A DNA stretch of 25,128 bases from Cochliopodium minus (taxonomy: Eukaryota; Discosea; Himatismenida; Cochliopodiidae): NCBI GenBank assembly GCA_024220525.1, contig JAMYWO010000083.1, positions 122,070 through 147,197 on the forward strand, given 5' to 3'. A model generated the notes under the pieces. The model was not told the origin of the DNA, did not search any database, and saw only the letters and a list, made by a program, of their open reading frames with translations. A program made the position numbers and the translations under genes. This document shows, in pieces, positions 21,622 to 25,128 of the stretch; the first letter of the stretch is position 1, and each line of letters starts with the position of its first letter.

Positions 21622-24600
21622 ATGAAGAAAATATTAAAGAAATCAAAAAAGATTGAAAAGATATCCATTCATTTGAAAAAATCTCTTTATTTTACAAAAA
21701 ATTATGCCACTCTTAGTTATGTTGATCATCCAAATCCTTCTTTCAAAGCAGTTCATCAAAATATAGAAGATTATTTTAAGGGAAATTTTGAATTAAAGAA
21801 AATAGGACCAACTTACGAAGAATTAAAGAGTGAATTAAAAGAAGGAGAAGATATTACAAGTTGGGCAATTCCAACTTTAAAAGCACAATTGTTCAGTCAA
21901 ATAATAAGTGCAGAAATGAGGTTATACAATGCTCCTTATACCATCCCTCCTGAAGAATTGGGTGGACCAATTGCTTTATTGACAAGAAAAACAGATCCTC
22001 TTTCTTTATTTTACAGAAATAATTCTCAATTATTTGAAAGGTATAAAAATAAAAGATAAAAGAAAAAAAAACCATTCTGAAAAATCATTCTTAATTCATC
22101 TCCCCTTTTTTTCAATGTTTCAAATGATAGAGGTTTTCAATTTGGCCATTCTTTTTCTCACATTGCCACTTCGCTCATTCGTTCTTACTTGTGTTCTTCT
22201 GTGAAACCTGGTTTTACTCACAAAGTCAATTGGCTTCCCAATATGTTCTTTTTTTCTTTTTTTCAATTTATCTTTTGTGTTTTTGAATTTTAATTTTTTT
22301 TATAAATTTAATTTCATTTATTCTTTTAAATGTTAATTTAATTTTTAATTTAAAACTTTATAAACAAAATAAAATTAAATTTTAATAGGTTCATTTTTCC
22401 ACAAACACCTGATATTGCAAGTAATTTACCTGGTAATTATTTTCATTTGGTTATAATGAATTTATCTTTATAATTTAAAATATTTAATCACAACGTGCAA
22501 TAATATTAATTTTAAAAAAAAAGTTATTTTTTTTTATCATAATTACTTTTTATTTTTTATAATAAAAAGAGGGAGTAGGTGCTGCGTTAACATATGGATC
22601 AAGAAAGAGTATGGGATTAGAACACACTGAAGAATACCCCAAAGGTTATTTTTTTGAAAATATAAAAGATTTAAAAATATAAATAAAAGATTTAAAATAT
22701 AAATAAAAGATTTAAAAATATAAATAAAAGATTTAAAAATATAAATAAAAGATTTAAAAATATAAAAGTTTTAAAAATATTTAATAAAAAAAGATTTAAA
22801 AATTAAACTTTTAAAAAATATTCAAATTAAGTTTTTTAAAATAAAACTAGACATCTTATTGACATAAAATTGAAATTTTTTATTTTATTTTTTAATTTTT
22901 ATTATATTTTTTTTATTTTTTATTTTTTATTTTACTTTTTCTTTAAAAAAGATGGGATAGTGGTACAATTTTGTGGGGATGGAAGTCTTTTTCACAGTTT
23001 TGCACTATCCGCTTTTCAAACCTGTAAATCTTACACCTCCCCCAAAAACAGGTTCTTTTTTTTTTTTCTAAAACTTTTCATTCAAAAAAAACTTAATTTT
23101 TAATTTTACTAATAATAAAAATGTTTTTACTTAAAACTAATCAATAATTTTGTTAATAATTTTATTAACAAATTAGTTTATTTTATAATTTTACTTACAA
23201 TTTTATTAATAATTTTAATCATAATTTTCTTATTAATTTTTTAATTATTTAATTTATTATTTTTTAATTATTTAATTTATTATTTTTAATATATATTATT
23301 TTATTAATAAATTTTACTCATTTTATTAATATATTTTATTAATTCATTCATTATATATTTTATTTGTTATTATTAAAATATATTTATTTTAAATTTTATT
23401 GGAAAAAAAAAAAGATATCATGAGTTACCACTTCCAATACCATATTTGTTGATAGTGAATGACAATGGAGTCTCCATTTCCGAAAGAAATTATTCTTCTG
23501 CAGAAGAACATCTTCGTCAGTTCAATTTTACCACCTTCTCTTCCAACAGTCTCAATCCCCTCCATGTAATCCCCTTTTTATTTATATTTATATTTATTTA
23601 TATTTATATTTATTTATATTTATATTTATTTATATTTATATTTATTTATATTTATATTTATTCATATTTTTAACTATTTATATTTATATTTATTTTTTTA
23701 ATTTTAAAATATAATTATCTCTTATTTATTTATTCATTAATAATTTTTATAAATTTTTTTTTATTTAAATTTAATATTTATTTTTATTTATTTTATTTAT
23801 CAAATTGACATTATTAAAATTATTATATTATTGTTTATTCTATTTTATTTAACATATTTTTTTATTTTTTTTAAAAAAATAAATAAAAGCATTTTTTTAA
23901 AAATAAAAAAAAAAAAGGTTTATTTAGAAGCAAGAAAAGCAATTGAAGAAACAAGAAAAAAGAAAAAACACGTGGCATTGGTAATAAAAACAACAAGAAA
24001 CTATGGACACAGCGCAAATGCACAAGACCAATGTTTCACTGAAAAAGAAAAAAGAGAAGAATTGACTCACAACATTCCTCCCCTCTACCTCTTCCATCTC
24101 CTTCTTCAACAAAATCTTCTTACAATGAAAGAAGCAAAAGAAATGTATGAAGGAGTGATAGAAGAGGTGAAAAACATTTCAAATAAAATTCATTTAAATG
24201 AATTAAAAACTTCTTCCAATAAAATCCTCCTTTTTTATTCTTCTCTTTACCTCCATCATTCTCTCTCCCTTCCTTCTCGCCCTCTTTTTCAAAATTTCAC
24301 TCTTTCCAAAATGATTTCTAAACTTATCGCTCAGGTTATTTAAATCCTCTTTTTTTAAATTTTTTCTTTCAACTTTTTTTTCTAATTTTTCTTTCAACTT
24401 TTTTTTTATAATATTTATTTTTGTATTTTTATTCATTTATTTTTATTTTACAAAATTTACTTTAGTTTTAAATTCATTTTATTATTTATAAATTAATTTT
24501 TCTTTTATTTTTGTTATTTTAATTTGTATTAATTAAAAAATTTTATAGAATTTTTACAGTTAATTTAATTTTTAATTTTAATTTTTTTTTTGATTTTTAT

Positions 24601-24783
24601 GTTTATTTTATTTTTGTTTCCTTTAAAATTTTTTTTTAAAAAATGGAGTAGACAATGGAAGAGAAAAAGAATGTGATAGACATAGGACAAGACAGAAAAT
24701 CAGGAAGAGGACATTACGGTACTGTAGATTCCGACACAAGAAAGAAATATCCCTCCCGTTGTTTTGGTTCTCACATTGACGAG
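21622..24783 (+). CDS. Fused 2-oxo-acid dehydrogenase E1, 5' part (alpha half and start of beta), partial
   Basis: Exons 21622-22040, 22131-22244, 22389-22432, 22570-22644, 22952-23051, 23415-23565, 23918-24334 and 24652-24783 keep one frame and give 484 residues. The ATG at 21622 is preferred over the upstream in-frame TTG because it is preceded by an A-rich leader and opens a basic, Ser/Thr-containing mitochondrial presequence (MKKILKKSKKIEKISIHLKK). The alpha half shows RKTDPLSLFYRNN, FGHSFSHIATSLI, a thiamine-diphosphate motif starting FCGDGSLFHS and ending near IVNDNGVSIS, and TTRNYGHS. Exon 8 already belongs to the beta half (KNVIDIGQDRKSGRGHYGT, then CFGSHIDE), so alpha and beta are one polypeptide. 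With exons 9-13 at the left end of the window it would total about 810 residues, similar to fused bacterial E1 proteins. In the mitochondrial matrix it would decarboxylate a 2-oxo acid and load the E2 lipoyl group. Confidence 0.78.
22655..22795. repeat. ~21-base tandem repeat in an E1 intron
   Basis: Roughly six units of AAAAGATTTAAAAATATAAAT with small length changes, in the intron 22645-22951. Confidence 0.85.
23575..23670. repeat. 18-base AT tandem repeat in an E1 intron
   Basis: About five copies of TTTATATTTATATTTATT immediately after the splice donor at 23566, in the intron 23566-23917. Confidence 0.85.
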
Positions 24784-24790
24784 GTTTTTT
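23990..24790. repeat. Intact partner of the degraded left-end copy
   Basis: Direct repeat of 1-~760. Here the two exons (to 24334 and 24652-24783) are open and in phase, so this is the reliable version of the sequence. Confidence 0.9.
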
Positions 24791-24930
24791 TTTTTAATTT
24801 TTTTTTTTAAATTTTTTTTTTAAAATTATTTTTTTATACTATTTTTTTTAAAATAATTTTATTTAATTTTCATTTAATAATTTTTTAAAAAATTTTAACA
24901 ATATTCCAATAATTTTTTTTTTAAATTTAG
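24784..24930. other. T-rich junction between two unrelated genes
   Basis: Begins as the E1 intron 8 donor and ends as the acceptor (TTTAG) of a GPALPP1-like exon. It consists of long T runs with a little A-rich sequence. In the left-end copy the same donor is followed instead by the true next E1 exon. This stretch therefore probably contains a false join at a homopolymer. Confidence 0.6.
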
Positions 24931-25128
24931 TAAGAATAGGACCACCACTCCCCACACTAGAATCTCTTAAAATGGCAGAAGAGATTGAAAAAAGGATGGA
25001 CATGCAAACAAAACTCTTGGAGCAACAAAAGTGGGAAGAGATGAGGAAAGAAAAAGAGTCTGACAACATTCAGCGTGAACAGTGGATGATGTCTTTGCCT
25101 CCTGGGGAAAAGAGGAACGATTATATGA
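24931..25128 (+). CDS. GPALPP1-like protein (DUF3752), one exon, partial at both ends
   Basis: After a TTTAG acceptor, one frame stays open to the window edge. It reads RIGPPLPTLESLKMAEEIE, then a Gln/Lys/Glu-rich helix, then IQREQWMMSLPPGEK. The IGPxxP element and the REQWM-SLPP motif are the hallmarks of GPALPP1 proteins, which carry repeated GPxLPP-like motifs and a REEWM..LPPE segment in a C-terminal DUF3752 domain; their function is poorly known. The reading frame does not continue the E1 protein: 24784 onward offers no beta-subunit sequence. No first exon of this gene is present, so both its start and its end are missing. Confidence 0.65.

Noticed and set aside
1-25128. A natural plasmid or circular element
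   Set aside because: The end overlap allows a circle, but there is no replication gene, the content is ordinary intron-bearing housekeeping genes, and the right edge does not close cleanly.

Overview
The window looks like nuclear DNA of an amoebozoan, most likely a dictyostelid-type slime mould. The evidence is the extreme AT richness of introns and spacers, short GT-AG introns, A-rich stretches before start codons, long asparagine tracts in coding sequence, and a VWA protein built of Cys-rich repeats of the Dictyostelium CTDC type with an integrin-beta-like tail. The species cannot be named from the sequence. No rRNA, CRISPR or recognisable mobile element was seen.

Layout. 1-2360 (+): 3' part of a fused 2-oxo-acid dehydrogenase E1 alpha/beta gene; its first ~760 bases are a degraded copy of sequence at the right end of the window. 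3023-7903 (+): Sib-like adhesion receptor (signal peptide, VWA domain, Cys-rich repeats, one membrane segment). 7996-8931 (-): C-terminal WD40 end of a probable BEACH-domain protein, cut at a single N (9090). 9091-10715: degraded second copy of the 3' third of the Sib-like gene, then ~940 bases without a gene. 11657-11729 (+): tRNA-Cys(GCA) with an N inside its acceptor stem. 11879-12448 (-): small coiled-coil protein. 12687-17057 (+): HIRA histone chaperone, five exons. 17148-21484 (-): 512-residue cytochrome b5/acyl-CoA dehydrogenase fusion in 15 exons, ending in the peroxisomal signal SKL. 21622-24783 (+): 5' part of the fused E1 gene with a mitochondrial presequence. 24931-25128 (+): one exon of a GPALPP1-like protein.

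How it fits together. The two E1 pieces complement each other: exons 1-8 are at the right end and exons 9-13 at the left, with exon 8 and most of exon 7 present at both ends. The window is therefore circularly permuted through this gene, either because of assembly or because the DNA is circular or tandemly repeated. Two segments (1-~760 and 9091-10715) are degraded, net-shortened copies of intact sequence elsewhere in the window, and single Ns flank the second; this looks like uncorrected read sequence or scaffold filling, with true pseudogenes as the alternative. The right edge jumps from an E1 intron into an unrelated gene and is probably a chimeric join. The E1 and acyl-CoA dehydrogenase genes diverge from a 137-base spacer and could be co-regulated parts of branched-chain or fatty acid catabolism, one in mitochondria and the other in peroxisomes.
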